DNA of 59,529 nt from Methylocystis sp. (GTDB lineage Bacteria; Pseudomonadota; Alphaproteobacteria; Rhizobiales; Beijerinckiaceae), in contig NZ_JAKFWS010000125.1 in assembly GCF_021731785.1 (NCBI RefSeq), positions 1 to 59,529 of the forward strand. Reading direction: 5' to 3'. Position numbers and translations under genes: made by a program. The notes below the pieces were generated by a model. It saw only the letters and a list, made by a program, of their open reading frames with translations. It did no database searches and was not told the origin of the DNA. Shown here piece by piece: positions 39,051-48,013 of this stretch. Numbering within the stretch: position 1 is the first letter of the stretch; every line of letters begins with the position of its first letter.

Positions 39051-40048
39051 GCAACCGGATCGCGCGTCTTGACGCCTTGCCGCGTCTTTCGCTTATCGTC
39101 GAGCCGACGCCTTTGCATGCCGCGCCTCGCCTGTCGGCGGCGCTCGGTGGACCAGGACTCTGGTTCAAGCGCGACGATCTCGTGCCGACGGCTTTTGGCG
39201 GCAACAAGGTGCGCGCGCTCGATCTCGTCATCGCCGACGCCCTCCAAAAGAGAGCCGATACACTGGTGACCGGCGCGGGGATTTTATCCAATCACGTGCG
39301 TGCAACCGCTGCCATCGCCGCGCGCGCGGACCTCAAATGTATCAGCGTATATTGGGGCGCGCCGCCTCGGCGCGCGGAAGGCAATCATCGCCTCGCCGCC
39401 ATGCTTGGCGCTGACATCCGCTTCACCGGCGACGCCGATCGCGCCTCGGTTGACATTGGTCTGGAGCAGGCGGCGGCAGAGGTGCGCGGCGGCGGCGCAC
39501 GTCCTTATGTTATCCCACGCGGCGGCGCCTGTCCGCTCGCCGCGCTCGCACACGCGCTCGCGGTGCGCGAAACGCTCGATCAATGCGCCGCTCTCGGCGT
39601 TTCGCCGAAATGCGTGATCATGGCCGTCGGCGGCGGCGCGACGCTGGCGGGATGGTTGCTCGGCACGGCGCTCTTTTCCGCATCCTGGCGTATCGAAGCC
39701 CTCACGGTCAGCCGTCCGGCTTCAGAAGTCGTGACGCGCGCGCGCCTGCTCGCGGCGGCGGGCGCGGAACTGATCGGCGCTACGATCGACACTGATCGCG
39801 CGCCGTTTCGTGTTCATGAAGGCTTTATCGGCGAAGGCTATGGTGTTCCGTCTTGTGAAGGACAGGAAGCGATTGAGGCGACAGCGCGCGCCGAGGCGAT
39901 CTTTCTCGACCCTGTCTATACCGGCAAGGCCATGGCGGGCTATCGGCGCCTGTGTCTGCGCGGCGAGTATGCGGGCATCGATGACATTCTCTTCCTGCAC
40001 ACTGGCGGTGCGCCAGCGCTTTTCACATCTGGTGCGGAGCCATCATGA
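39047..40048 (+). CDS. PLP-dependent enzyme, D-cysteine desulfhydrase / ACC deaminase family
   Basis: ATG 39047 overlaps the lyase stop (ATGA). The 333-residue protein has the fold-type II PLP pattern LWFKRDDLVPTAFGGNKVRA with the Schiff-base K54, SNHVRATAAIAA and VGGGATLAGWLLGT. In Xanthobacter a PLP enzyme of this type (XcbE1) belongs to the CoM pathway and is linked to the late, thiol-forming steps. Together with xcbB and the two lyases it completes the set expected for CoM synthesis. Confidence 0.83.
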   Translation: MSNRIARLDALPRLSLIVEPTPLHAAPRLSAALGGPGLWFKRDDLVPTAFGGNKVRALDLVIADALQKRADTLVTGAGILSNHVRATAAIAARADLKCISVYWGAPPRRAEGNHRLAAMLGADIRFTGDADRASVDIGLEQAAAEVRGGGARPYVIPRGGACPLAALAHALAVRETLDQCAALGVSPKCVIMAVGGGATLAGWLLGTALFSASWRIEALTVSRPASEVVTRARLLAAAGAELIGATIDTDRAPFRVHEGFIGEGYGVPSCEGQEAIEATARAEAIFLDPVYTGKAMAGYRRLCLRGEYAGIDDILFLHTGGAPALFTSGAEPS

Positions 40049-42126
40049 GCAACTGGCAGGAAGCGCTTTTCAATCCACGGCGCGTGGCGGTCGTCGGCGC
40101 TTCGGCGACTCCGGGCAAAGCGGGCGCGCTCTTATTGCGCAATCTCACTTCAGCCCAGTCACGATTCCACGGAGAAGTGATTGGCATTCACCCGAGCGCG
40201 ACCGAGCTTCTTGGACTTCCCGCTTTTCCGCGTCTCGATGCGGCGCCGACGCAAATTGATCTTGCCATCGTCGTGACGCCGCCCGCCACCGTCCCCGCCG
40301 TCATCGAGGATTGCGGTAGAGCGAAGATTCCTGTCGCCGTCATCATAAGCGGTGGATTTGCTGAAACCGGCGCTGAAGGAGCCGAGTTGCAGCGACGGAC
40401 CATCGAAACAGCGCGTGCGCTGGACGTTCGAGTTGTTGGCCCCAACTGCTTTGGCGCCATCAGCACGAGTTGCGGACTCAATGCTTCGCTCTCGATCGGA
40501 CTTCCCAAGAAAGGCGGCGTTTCGCTCATTACCCAGAGCGGCGCCTATGGAATGGCCGCCTATTCGCGGTCGGTGGACGAAGGGATGGGCTTCTCGAAGA
40601 TCGTCGCGCTTGGCAACAAGACCGATGTCGATGAAGCGGACCTTTTGGCCTTTCTTGGTCGCGACCCTGATACGCAAACGATTGCGTTGCTGCTCGAGTC
40701 GATCAGCGATGGTCGGAGGCTCTTCGACGCGATTGCGTCGATAACGCCCACAAAGCCGGTCGTCGCGCTGAAGACGGGACGGAGCGCGTCGGGCCAGCGC
40801 GCGGCCGCGAGTCATACGGCGGCGCTTTCGGGCGATGCGGCCGTCGCCATCGCTGCCTTGCGCCAGGCGGGCGCTCATATTGTGGAAGACGGGCTGTCGT
40901 TGCTGGAGGTGGCGGCTTCGCTCGATCGCCAGCCGCCGCTGCGCGGCAAGAATGTGGCGATCATCACCAATTCTGGCGGCACGGGCGTTGAGCTGACGGA
41001 TCTGCTGGAGGCGCAAGGGCTGGCGGTTCCGGCGCTCTCGCCGGCGCTTCAGGAGACGTTCGCAAATGTGTTGCCGCCACACGGATCTGCCATAAACCCT
41101 GTCGACGTGACGACCGACTGGGCGCGGTTCTCACAAATGTATGGCGCTTTGGTCGAAGCGCTGATGAAAAGTGGCGAAGTCGACGCCGTCGTTCCGGTGC
41201 TGCTGCAACGCTCCGCGCTGATGCCCGAAGTCGGCGGCGCGATCATCGAGGCTTTGTGTAGGGCGCGCGCCGCCGGATCGACAAAGCCGCTTCATATTTG
41301 CTGGGTCGCGCCAAAGGAGGCCGACGGCAATCGCGCGCGCCTGCTCGATGCGGCCATTCCCTGTCATCTCTGGCCGGCAGGAACCGCGACGGCGCTCGCC
41401 GCGGCGCTCGCGCGGCCGGCGGCGGTGCGACCAGCATCCATCCGGAATCCCGTTCCGGCGCCTTCGGCGTTCGACGCGGGGGGTTGGGTATCGGCGCCGC
41501 AGGCATTTTTATTGCTGGCGCAGGCCGGCTTTCCGGTCACGCCCTTCACGATGGTCACCGACGCCGATGACGCGGCCGCCAAAGCCGAACAGATGGGTTT
41601 TCCGGTGGTCCTGAAAGCTGAACGTCCGGGCATGACGCATAAGAGCGAAAAGGGCGCCGTGCGCGTTGGTCTTAGCGACTGCAGCGCAGTGGCGAACGCC
41701 TTCGCCGATTTTGAGCAGAGGCTTGGACGGGGGCCGGCACTCTTGCAGCAGCAGGCGGCGCCCGGACTCGAACTAGTCATCGGCGGTCGCCGTGATCCTT
41801 CCTTCGGGCCAATCATTCTTGCTGGTCTCGGCGGGGTCTGGATCGAAGCGCTGAACGACGTCGCGCTTCGCCTTGCGCCCATTGACGCAGAGGAGGCGCG
41901 AGCCATGGTCGAGGGGCTCAAAGGCCGAAAGCTCTTCCAAGGTTTCAGGGCGGCGCGGCCGATCAACATCGCGCAATTCGCGCGACTTATCGCCGACATC
42001 TCGCAATGGTTCGCCGCCGCGAACTGGCTTGACGAACTCGACATAAACCCCGTGATCGCATCCGGCGACAGCTTTACGATCGTCGATGTGCGAATGCGCG
42101 CCGAAAGCGCGACGTCACATGGATGA
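40045..42126 (+). CDS. Acyl-CoA ligase, ADP-forming (fused alpha-beta)
   Basis: The 693-residue protein overlaps the PLP gene by 4 bases. It has an N-terminal CoA-binding Rossmann domain (RRVAVVGASATPGKAGAL), two succinyl-CoA-ligase-like domains with the phospho-His in AAASHTAALSGD, and a C-terminal ATP-grasp domain (GFPVVLKAERPGMTHKSEKG). Such enzymes form acyl-CoA from acid, CoA and ATP, or make ATP in reverse. In this operon it could activate acetoacetate or a related product of the carboxylase. The substrate is unknown. Confidence 0.85.
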   Translation: MSNWQEALFNPRRVAVVGASATPGKAGALLLRNLTSAQSRFHGEVIGIHPSATELLGLPAFPRLDAAPTQIDLAIVVTPPATVPAVIEDCGRAKIPVAVIISGGFAETGAEGAELQRRTIETARALDVRVVGPNCFGAISTSCGLNASLSIGLPKKGGVSLITQSGAYGMAAYSRSVDEGMGFSKIVALGNKTDVDEADLLAFLGRDPDTQTIALLLESISDGRRLFDAIASITPTKPVVALKTGRSASGQRAAASHTAALSGDAAVAIAALRQAGAHIVEDGLSLLEVAASLDRQPPLRGKNVAIITNSGGTGVELTDLLEAQGLAVPALSPALQETFANVLPPHGSAINPVDVTTDWARFSQMYGALVEALMKSGEVDAVVPVLLQRSALMPEVGGAIIEALCRARAAGSTKPLHICWVAPKEADGNRARLLDAAIPCHLWPAGTATALAAALARPAAVRPASIRNPVPAPSAFDAGGWVSAPQAFLLLAQAGFPVTPFTMVTDADDAAAKAEQMGFPVVLKAERPGMTHKSEKGAVRVGLSDCSAVANAFADFEQRLGRGPALLQQQAAPGLELVIGGRRDPSFGPIILAGLGGVWIEALNDVALRLAPIDAEEARAMVEGLKGRKLFQGFRAARPINIAQFARLIADISQWFAAANWLDELDINPVIASGDSFTIVDVRMRAESATSHG

Positions 42127-43012
42127 AGACCAGAAGAATCGAAAGCCTGGTTTCGCGACGCGGGCGATTCACGAATGGTATGACGCCAGCGACTTTTTGG
42201 GCGCACTGGTTCCGCCAGTTTTCATGACCTCGACCTACGCCTTTCCTACCGCCGAAGAAGGCGAGGCGATCTTTAGGGGCGAAGCGCCCGGATACGTCTA
42301 CGGCCGCACGCGCAATCCGACGCAGGCCCTTTTCGAGGTGCGCCTTGCCAGTTTTGAAGGCGCCGAGGCCGGACTAGCGGTTGGCTCGGGCATGGCGGCC
42401 ATAAGCGCGACGATGTTCAGTTTGCTGGAGAGCGGTGACTGTGTCTTGTTCAATCGAACGCTCTATGGCAACAGTTTCGAACTTTTCGCGCGCGGTTTGC
42501 CGCGCTTCGGCATTAAGTCCATCGTCGTTGACTTCACGAATCTCGAGCAGCTTGCCAAGGCGTTTGCCCTGCATCACCCCAAGCTCGTCTTTTTCGAAAC
42601 GCCGAGCAACCCGACGCTCGCATTGATAGATATCGGCGCTGTTGCTTCGATGGCAAAGTGCCATGGCGCCCTTACCGTTGTCGACAACACTTTCTCGACG
42701 CCCGCCCTGCAACAGCCGCTCGCGCTTGGCGCGGATCTTGTGGTCCATTCTGCCACAAAATATCTCGGCGGACATGGCGATCTGATTGCGGGCGCCGTCG
42801 TTGGGCCAGTGCGTCTTATCGACACGATCCGGAGCACCGGTCTCCGGAATCTTACCGGCGCGACGATTGCGCCGCTGACGGCCTTTCTGTTGTTGCGCGG
42901 GTTAAAAACGCTGGAGCTACGCATGGAGCGTCATTGTGCTTCGGCGTTCGAGATCGCACGCGTGCTGGAGCGCCATCCTGCAGTTTCCTGGGTCTCTTAC
43001 CCAAGGTACTCG
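42119..43012 (+). pseudogene. PLP gamma-lyase / O-acetylhomoserine sulfhydrylase-like, truncated
   Basis: ATG 42119 overlaps the ligase stop. About 295 residues match the Cys/Met-metabolism PLP family: YGRTRNPTQALFE, ETPSNPTL, VVDNTFSTPALQQPL and the PLP-lysine region VVHSATKYLGGHGD. The match ends near WVSYPRYSR; the final 100 residues of the small domain are missing and the frame runs into an IS1182-like transposase fragment, stopping at 43351. The family makes or uses sulfide and thiols, so it may have supplied sulfur for the CoM thiol. It is probably inactive here. Confidence 0.75.
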
Positions 43013-43230
43013 CGCGCAGCTCGGCAGGCCTTATCCTTGATCTCCTGCGGCTTCCATTCGTCGCTTGGAACCGAACGCTGCTTATTGGCGTCCGCGGCAA
43101 TCAGGCTGGCGTCGATGGCGAACCCATCGGCTCCGACCAGCCCTTCGGCCATGCAGCGCTCGACGACGGCTTCGAACAGATGGCGTAAGACATTGCTCTC
43201 GCGAAAGCGTCCGTGCCGATTTTTGGAAAA
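43005..43230 (-). pseudogene. IS1182/IS5-type transposase fragment
   Basis: On the minus strand this piece encodes ...AEGLVGADGFAIDASLIAAD followed by ANKQRSVP, a block of IS1182-like transposases containing the first DDE aspartate region. Start and end of the gene are missing. It truncates the gamma-lyase gene and marks the right edge of the CoM cluster. Confidence 0.65.
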
Positions 43231-43251
43231 GATCGAATGGTCAGGGATCTT

Positions 43252-44001
43252 TCATTGCCTTCGCCGAGATGCGTGTGGCTTCTCGCCGACGGTATTTGCA
43301 ATTCTGTCGCGCAGTTTGGTTTCGAAGGCGATTTCGCCTTCTATGATGTGACGGTAGCTTTCTGACTCTGGATCGGCGGCGAGTTTTTGCAGTTCCTCGA
43401 TTTCGGCGTGGCAGTCTTCGAGGCGTTGGCGAAGACTGTCCCAGACCACCTTCTCCTCCTTGGTCATCGGGCCGTTGATTTTGACCTCGCCGGTCTTCAA
43501 CTCGATGACGATATCATCCGGATGCGGAATCGGGTCGGGAGCATTGATGTCGAACGTCCGGCGACGCTCCAATTCGCGCTCCCAGTCGACTTTGTATTCG
43601 ATGACCGTTTGCAGATATTCGTCGTGAAGCGCCTTGTTCGCCCGCTCCGTCATTGTGAGGAGCTCAGCGAAAAGCTGCTGAGCGCGGTGCTGACCCTTGG
43701 CGGCGTTGACGGCGAGCGAGCGAACAATGGCCTGCGCCATCGGGATCGAGACTTTCTTGTCGCCCTCATTGATCTTGATGGCGCGATAGGCCTCCGCGAT
43801 AATGATGTCCTTGAGCCGCTCCTCATTGAGTCTGGGCGGCTTGTTGCGAGATCCCTTCGGACGTCCGCGCGGATTGCCGGACTGGCCGGGCTTGAACTTG
43901 GTTGACGCGGGCGGCTTGGCGCAGCCGACGTCATAGGACGCGGCGCTCTGTTCGGGATGAGGAAGCTTTAATTGCTTATGAGCACGCGGCATGGCGATCA
44001 T
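43252..44001 (-). CDS. DUF5681-domain protein
   Basis: The 249-residue protein (246 if started at the second ATG) has FKPGQSGNPRGRPKGSRNK, the defining motif of DUF5681, followed by a charged helical region. These proteins are common on alphaproteobacterial mobile elements, often beside DNA methyltransferases, with unknown role. Its start overlaps the methyltransferase stop by 4 bases, so the two are coupled. Confidence 0.8.
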   Translation of the reverse strand: MIAMPRAHKQLKLPHPEQSAASYDVGCAKPPASTKFKPGQSGNPRGRPKGSRNKPPRLNEERLKDIIIAEAYRAIKINEGDKKVSIPMAQAIVRSLAVNAAKGQHRAQQLFAELLTMTERANKALHDEYLQTVIEYKVDWERELERRRTFDINAPDPIPHPDDIVIELKTGEVKINGPMTKEEKVVWDSLRQRLEDCHAEIEELQKLAADPESESYRHIIEGEIAFETKLRDRIANTVGEKPHASRRRQ

Positions 44002-44933
44002 TCCGCAAGCGGATGAGCTAAGCCGGACTCAGATAGGCGCGCGCGCTCTTGTGCAGCGAGAGGAGGCGTGATGTCGGCAAGGCCAGACTCTTCTGCTTGC
44101 GAGCCGCCACAAGACGTCTCTCGCCTCTCGTCTATCTCCAGCTGCCGCGTCTCGCGCCCGCCAAGACCGCAGGCGATCAGTTCGGCGTCATCCTTGGCGT
44201 AGGTTTCCCACCGCTTGATGATCCGGTCGCAATAGATGGGATCGAGTTCGCATAGACGCGCGCGCCTTCCCGTCTTGTGCGCGGCGATCAGCGTTGAGCC
44301 GGAACCGCCAAAGAGGTCCAGCACGACGCCATGGCGTTTCGAGACGTCCTTGATCGCGTCGGCGATCATGGCGACCGGCTTCACCGTCGGATGCAGCTCC
44401 AATTCATCCTGCGGACCGGCTTTCAGCGTGTTGACGCCCCTATACTCCCAAACATTGGTGCGGTAGCGGCCATGCTGGCCAAGCTCAAAACTATTGATAT
44501 GGGGCGCTGCCCCCTTCTTGAAGGCGAAGACCAGTTCATGTCGGGAGCGATAGAAGGTTCCCATCCCGCCATTGTCCTTGGCCCAGACGATGAGATTCTT
44601 GAACTCGGAATAGGCCGCAGATCCCGCCGCCAGCACTTCGCCCATATGCCGCCAGTCCATGCAGATGAAGTGGATCGAGCCGTCGAGACTATTTTTGGCG
44701 AGATTGAAGAAGGCGGCGGCGAGGAAGGCCGTGAACTCGTCGCCTGTCATTTCGCCGACCGCCATCGCGAACTCGCGATGCTTGATCGCGCCCTTGCCGC
44801 TGACATGGCCGGCGATCGGCACGTTATAGGGGGGATCGGTGAAGACCATCTCGGCTGCCTCGCCGTCCATCAACGCATCTACGACCAATGGATCGAGCGA
44901 GTCGCCGCAGATCAGTCGGTGCGGGCCGTCCAT
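43998..44933 (-). CDS. Site-specific DNA methyltransferase, lacking ParB-like N-terminus
   Basis: The 311-residue protein has the N4/N6 methyltransferase order with FTDPPYNVP (catalytic DPPY) early and VLDLFGGSGSTLIAAHKTGR (SAM-binding FxGxG) late. Homologues beside DUF5681 genes usually carry an extra ParB/sulfiredoxin-like N-terminal domain; here the protein starts at MDGPHRLICGDSL, right at a junction with foreign sequence, so that domain was probably lost. There is no restriction enzyme nearby. It would methylate adenine or cytosine at an unknown motif. Confidence 0.82.
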   Translation of the reverse strand: MDGPHRLICGDSLDPLVVDALMDGEAAEMVFTDPPYNVPIAGHVSGKGAIKHREFAMAVGEMTGDEFTAFLAAAFFNLAKNSLDGSIHFICMDWRHMGEVLAAGSAAYSEFKNLIVWAKDNGGMGTFYRSRHELVFAFKKGAAPHINSFELGQHGRYRTNVWEYRGVNTLKAGPQDELELHPTVKPVAMIADAIKDVSKRHGVVLDLFGGSGSTLIAAHKTGRRARLCELDPIYCDRIIKRWETYAKDDAELIACGLGGRETRQLEIDERRETSCGGSQAEESGLADITPPLAAQERARLSESGLAHPLAE

Positions 44934-44942
44934 ACTTAAATT

Positions 44943-45261
44943 GCTCGATGCCGCCGGCCTTCCTCCAGAGGAACTTGGATTTATCGAAGCGTTGCTGCGT
45001 GTCAGGAACGCATATGCTCATGACATACGATTCGCGGACGTTCGTTTGATTGACCTGATAAGGCAGCGGCCGGACAAGTCTCACCTTTTGAAGCACCTCA
45101 GCGCGATCGCAACGTACGACGAAGCCGATCTGATGCAAATGTATGAAAGAGACGGTGGTTTTTTGCGCTTCTGCATTCTCGACTCTGCAATGCGTTTTTT
45201 GTTCTTCGCCTATCACCTCGCCGCAAAACACCGAACACCTGTGGCCGCGCCTGCCAACTAG
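44943..45261 (+). pseudogene. C-terminal fragment of an unknown protein
   Basis: The plus strand reads LDAAGLPPEELGFIEALLRV then RNAYAHDIRFADVRL, with clear coding character, but in-frame upstream codons belong to the antisense of the methyltransferase gene. The RNxxAH pattern resembles HEPN-like or abortive-infection proteins, a weak hint only. It abuts the truncated methyltransferase, marking a recombination junction. Confidence 0.5.
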
Positions 45262-45440
45262 ATTGCGACGCGCCGCCTTGGTGCGCCGAAGGGGGGAGGA
45301 GCCTGTTAAGTCATACCCAGCGCCGCACAGTGCGCGAGGCGACCAGGTGTGCAGCGTTTGCGAATCACCAATGAAATCGTTAGGAATCGCGTTTGTGCGG
45401 ATGGGTTATAATGCAGGCACTTATCCAGTAGGGACATCTT

Positions 45441-45827
45441 ATGGCTAGAGGAAAAACTGTGAAGGCGGTGAGCAGGAAAGTTAGCAAGGCTGAACCTGCC
45501 GCCGTTCGGCCGGTCAAAGAGACATATACGAAGTCGGCACTGATCAACCTGATTGCCGAGCAGAATGACATCCCGCGCAAGACCGCCGTCGGCATCTACG
45601 CCACGCTGGAGAATGTTTTTCTCGGGTCGGTCCACCCGCGGGGTGTTGGCGAGTTCACCCTGCCGGGCCTTCTGAAAGTGACGCTTCGCAAGGTGCCGGC
45701 GCGGAAGGCGGGGACCTTGGTTCGCAATCCCGCGACGGGCGAAATGATCAAAGCGGCGGCAAAGCCCGCAAGCGTTCGCGTCAAAATCCGGCCACTGTCG
45801 AAGTTGAAGGCCGCTGCAACAAAGTAA
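45441..45827 (+). CDS. HU-like histone-family DNA-binding protein
   Basis: The 128-residue protein has a basic Lys/Ala-rich N-terminal tail (1-28), then an HU fold: YTKSALINLIAEQNDIPRKT, GVGEFTLPGLLKVTLRKVPA and RNPATGEMIKAAAKPASVRV, the DNA-binding arm. It is longer than standard HU (about 90 residues). It likely bends or coats DNA; such variants occur on mobile elements and in methylotrophs. Confidence 0.85.
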   Translation: MARGKTVKAVSRKVSKAEPAAVRPVKETYTKSALINLIAEQNDIPRKTAVGIYATLENVFLGSVHPRGVGEFTLPGLLKVTLRKVPARKAGTLVRNPATGEMIKAAAKPASVRVKIRPLSKLKAAATK

Positions 45828-45872
45828 CGGCGTTATCTGTTCGCCGTAGCCTGCTGATGGCGTTGATAAGGA

Positions 45873-45898
45873 AGCCCCGAGCCGACAGGCGCGGGGCT
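45873..45898 (+). terminator. Possible terminator after the HU-like gene
   Basis: A 7-base perfect stem (AGCCCCG/CGGGGCT) with a 12-base loop lies 46 bases after the stop, followed by CTTGTCATT. The U-tract is weak, so termination strength is uncertain. Confidence 0.4.
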
Positions 45899-45902
45899 CT
45901 TG

Positions 45903-46095
45903 TCATTCGATGTCTTCGAGCGCTTCCTTCGTCTGTTTCGCTTCTTCCGAAAGCGAGCGCAGATAATGGATCGCGTGACGTTCTCGTAGACGGCGGCAAT
46001 CTTCATCGCCGCCTCCGTGTCAAAGACCGGATCATTGGGCTGCTCCTCGCTGTCAGCGAACCGGAAATCGGCGCGCTGAAGCGCGAAGGGCAGCC
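45903..46095 (-). pseudogene. Decayed small gene, frameshifted
   Basis: One minus frame reads ALQRADFRFADSEEQPNDPV followed by FDTEAAMKIA and another continues HYLRSLSEEAKQTKEALEDI ending at a stop at 45903. Both parts look coding, suggesting one gene broken by a frameshift. No start is clear and the family is unknown. The rest of 45899-46435 holds nothing else that I can support. Confidence 0.25.
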
Positions 46096-46435
46096 CTCTC
46101 AGGACATTGTACCGCCTGTCAGGACACTCGAATGCTGATGCTGTCCGCTACGGCGATTAGAACAGCTTGCCGGCGCGGTAGAGGAGCGTGCCTAACGGGG
46201 AAATCGCAGGTTCCATTCTATCGAAATTAAATATTTTTAATGACATTGGGTGAGCGAGGACATCGCGAGTTCACAATGTCTCGGTAGGGAAGGTCATTCC
46301 TCGATGGCTCTCCACCGTGCTCGCGCGCAGCTCTCCTTTGCGGCGCAGCCGGCGAATACCGAGCGGCGCGAGACCAGCATCAAACGAAACAACAACAGCT
46401 TGGCCGCCGTGGGTGGACAAGGCGGAGTCATTCCT

Positions 46436-46777
46436 ATGATTACCCTTGAAGAATGCGCAGCGTTCGCGGCGCTCGAAACGAACGAACTTTTCACAGGGGC
46501 CGTTCTCTCAGCGAAGCATCGATCGCTGCTATCGAGCTACCTCTTGAATCTCAAGCGCGGGCCCATCGGCGTGCGAAAGATGATTGTCGCGGACATTCGC
46601 ATGGCGATTGACTTGGGCGCGTCAAAGCATGCCGCAGACCTCATTTTGGTGCTTCGGATGTTCCTCGCCAAACATCTGGAAGCGAGAATCCAGCGACCGC
46701 CTGCCAGGAAGCCTGTTGGATATACGACATGCCGTCTTGATCGTGATTATCGAGTAACATGCATCAGTGGACGATGA
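46436..46777 (+). CDS. Hypothetical protein
   Basis: ATG 46436 follows a GGCGGAG ribosome site, so the longer frame from 46250 was shortened. The 113-residue product MITLEECAAFAALETNELFT... is helical with basic C-terminal half and no membrane segment. I do not recognise it. Confidence 0.5.
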   Translation: MITLEECAAFAALETNELFTGAVLSAKHRSLLSSYLLNLKRGPIGVRKMIVADIRMAIDLGASKHAADLILVLRMFLAKHLEARIQRPPARKPVGYTTCRLDRDYRVTCISGR

Positions 46778-46875
46778 GATGTGTGGGTCACTGGGAAGCG
46801 GAGAGAGAGCCGGTTGACGGATTGAATACAGACTCTCGGCCAGACACTATTCCTCGTCGAAAGCATGCGTAATAG

Positions 46876-47430
46876 TCAGCGCTTCTTAACGAGCTTTTTC
46901 GGTTTCGTTGCCTTAGCCTCTTTCTTTGCGCTCGCCTTTTTCTTTTTGCCGCCACCTTTCTCAGGCTTCGGCTCGCTAAGCTTCTTTATGAGTTCGATGG
47001 CTTTATCGATGTCTCTGGGCTTTTCGAGACGGAGGGAGGTGCGACCCCCTTTAACGGTAACACCGCCGGTCTCGACGACTTCGACGAGGTCGGGGCGGGC
47101 GGCGTCCAAGAACATAAGCGCCGCTGCGGGAGGCATCACCAGTTTGAAGTGATCGTGCCGGTCAGTGGCGACGCTCCAGTCGAGATTGCGTCGGCTCTCG
47201 TCGAGGCGACTTTCGCTGTATCGCTCTATGGCTATTTCATCCGATAGTGACTGGGCGCGGGACGCCAACTCGGTATACCGGCCGACATATTCATCATGCT
47301 TGCGCGCAGCCTCGCTTGTCTCGGCGGTTGTCGCGTCTGCCCCGCCCTCTCTCTCAGCGCCCTCCGAGTGCTCGGAGAAGCTGGAGACGAAGTCCATTTC
47401 GATAACCGATTGTTTTGCTTTCGCCATCAT
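46876..47430 (-). CDS. Hypothetical protein with Lys-rich tail
   Basis: The 184-residue protein has an acidic N-terminal third, a helical middle (about 45-90), and ends in a Lys/Ala tract (EKGGGKKKKASAKKEAKATK). The tail resembles histone-H1-like or nucleic-acid-binding tails. No domain was recognised. The start could be either of the two leading ATGs. Confidence 0.55.
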   Translation of the reverse strand: MMAKAKQSVIEMDFVSSFSEHSEGAEREGGADATTAETSEAARKHDEYVGRYTELASRAQSLSDEIAIERYSESRLDESRRNLDWSVATDRHDHFKLVMPPAAALMFLDAARPDLVEVVETGGVTVKGGRTSLRLEKPRDIDKAIELIKKLSEPKPEKGGGKKKKASAKKEAKATKPKKLVKKR

Positions 47431-47646
47431 GAGCTCCTGTACAGGGCAGTAGGTGGGTCGCGAGAGACAAGCGCCGACATGCGTAGTGGCGGCATTCTCG
47501 CACCGGATCGTGCCGCCGTGGAATCAATCAGCGAGTATAGAGCATGGACGCTTGTGGCAGTTTGATAAAAGGTCGCGCGCATCCGCCGGGTGGGTGGGTA
47601 GCTCCTAACCCGAGTCTCGCGACTCGGGTCGGAAGGGGAGACCGGT

Positions 47647-47996
47647 TCAATACTCGTCCGCGAGCATGATGGTCAGCACGCGGGTCGTCTTTGTCGGATC
47701 GCCCGGGTCTTCCGAGCCGAATTCGAGGTTTGGGTCGTAGTAATCGATCTTCCAAAAGAACGTGCGCCCGGCGAGTTCGAAGCTGCCGAAGTCATGCTCG
47801 CCATGCGGATCGTTATCCTGCGTGAATGCGTCGAACGTAGCGGTCTTGCGAACCGCCGACGCCTTCACATCGCTGGGTAGAGGGAATTGACGCCGGCCGT
47901 CAGCACGACTTGTCCGAGTTCCGGATCGAAGTTCTTACGGAAAGCGTCGTTCAATTCCCGTATGCGTGTGCGCGCATCATTGTCAGTGTGCGACAT
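47647..47996 (-). pseudogene. DUF3768 protein, frameshifted
   Basis: From ATG 47996 the minus strand reads RIRELNDAFRKNFDPELGQV then VLTAGVNSL, then hits a stop; a different frame continues KASAVRKTATFDAFTQDNDP...FELAGRTFFWKIDYYD to 47647. Together they make a normal DUF3768 protein of about 115 residues. A frameshift (net +2 or -1) lies near 47875-47890. These proteins are small, plasmid- and phage-associated and of unknown function. Confidence 0.6.
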
Positions 47997-48013
47997 GGTG
48001 TCCTTATCGGAAA

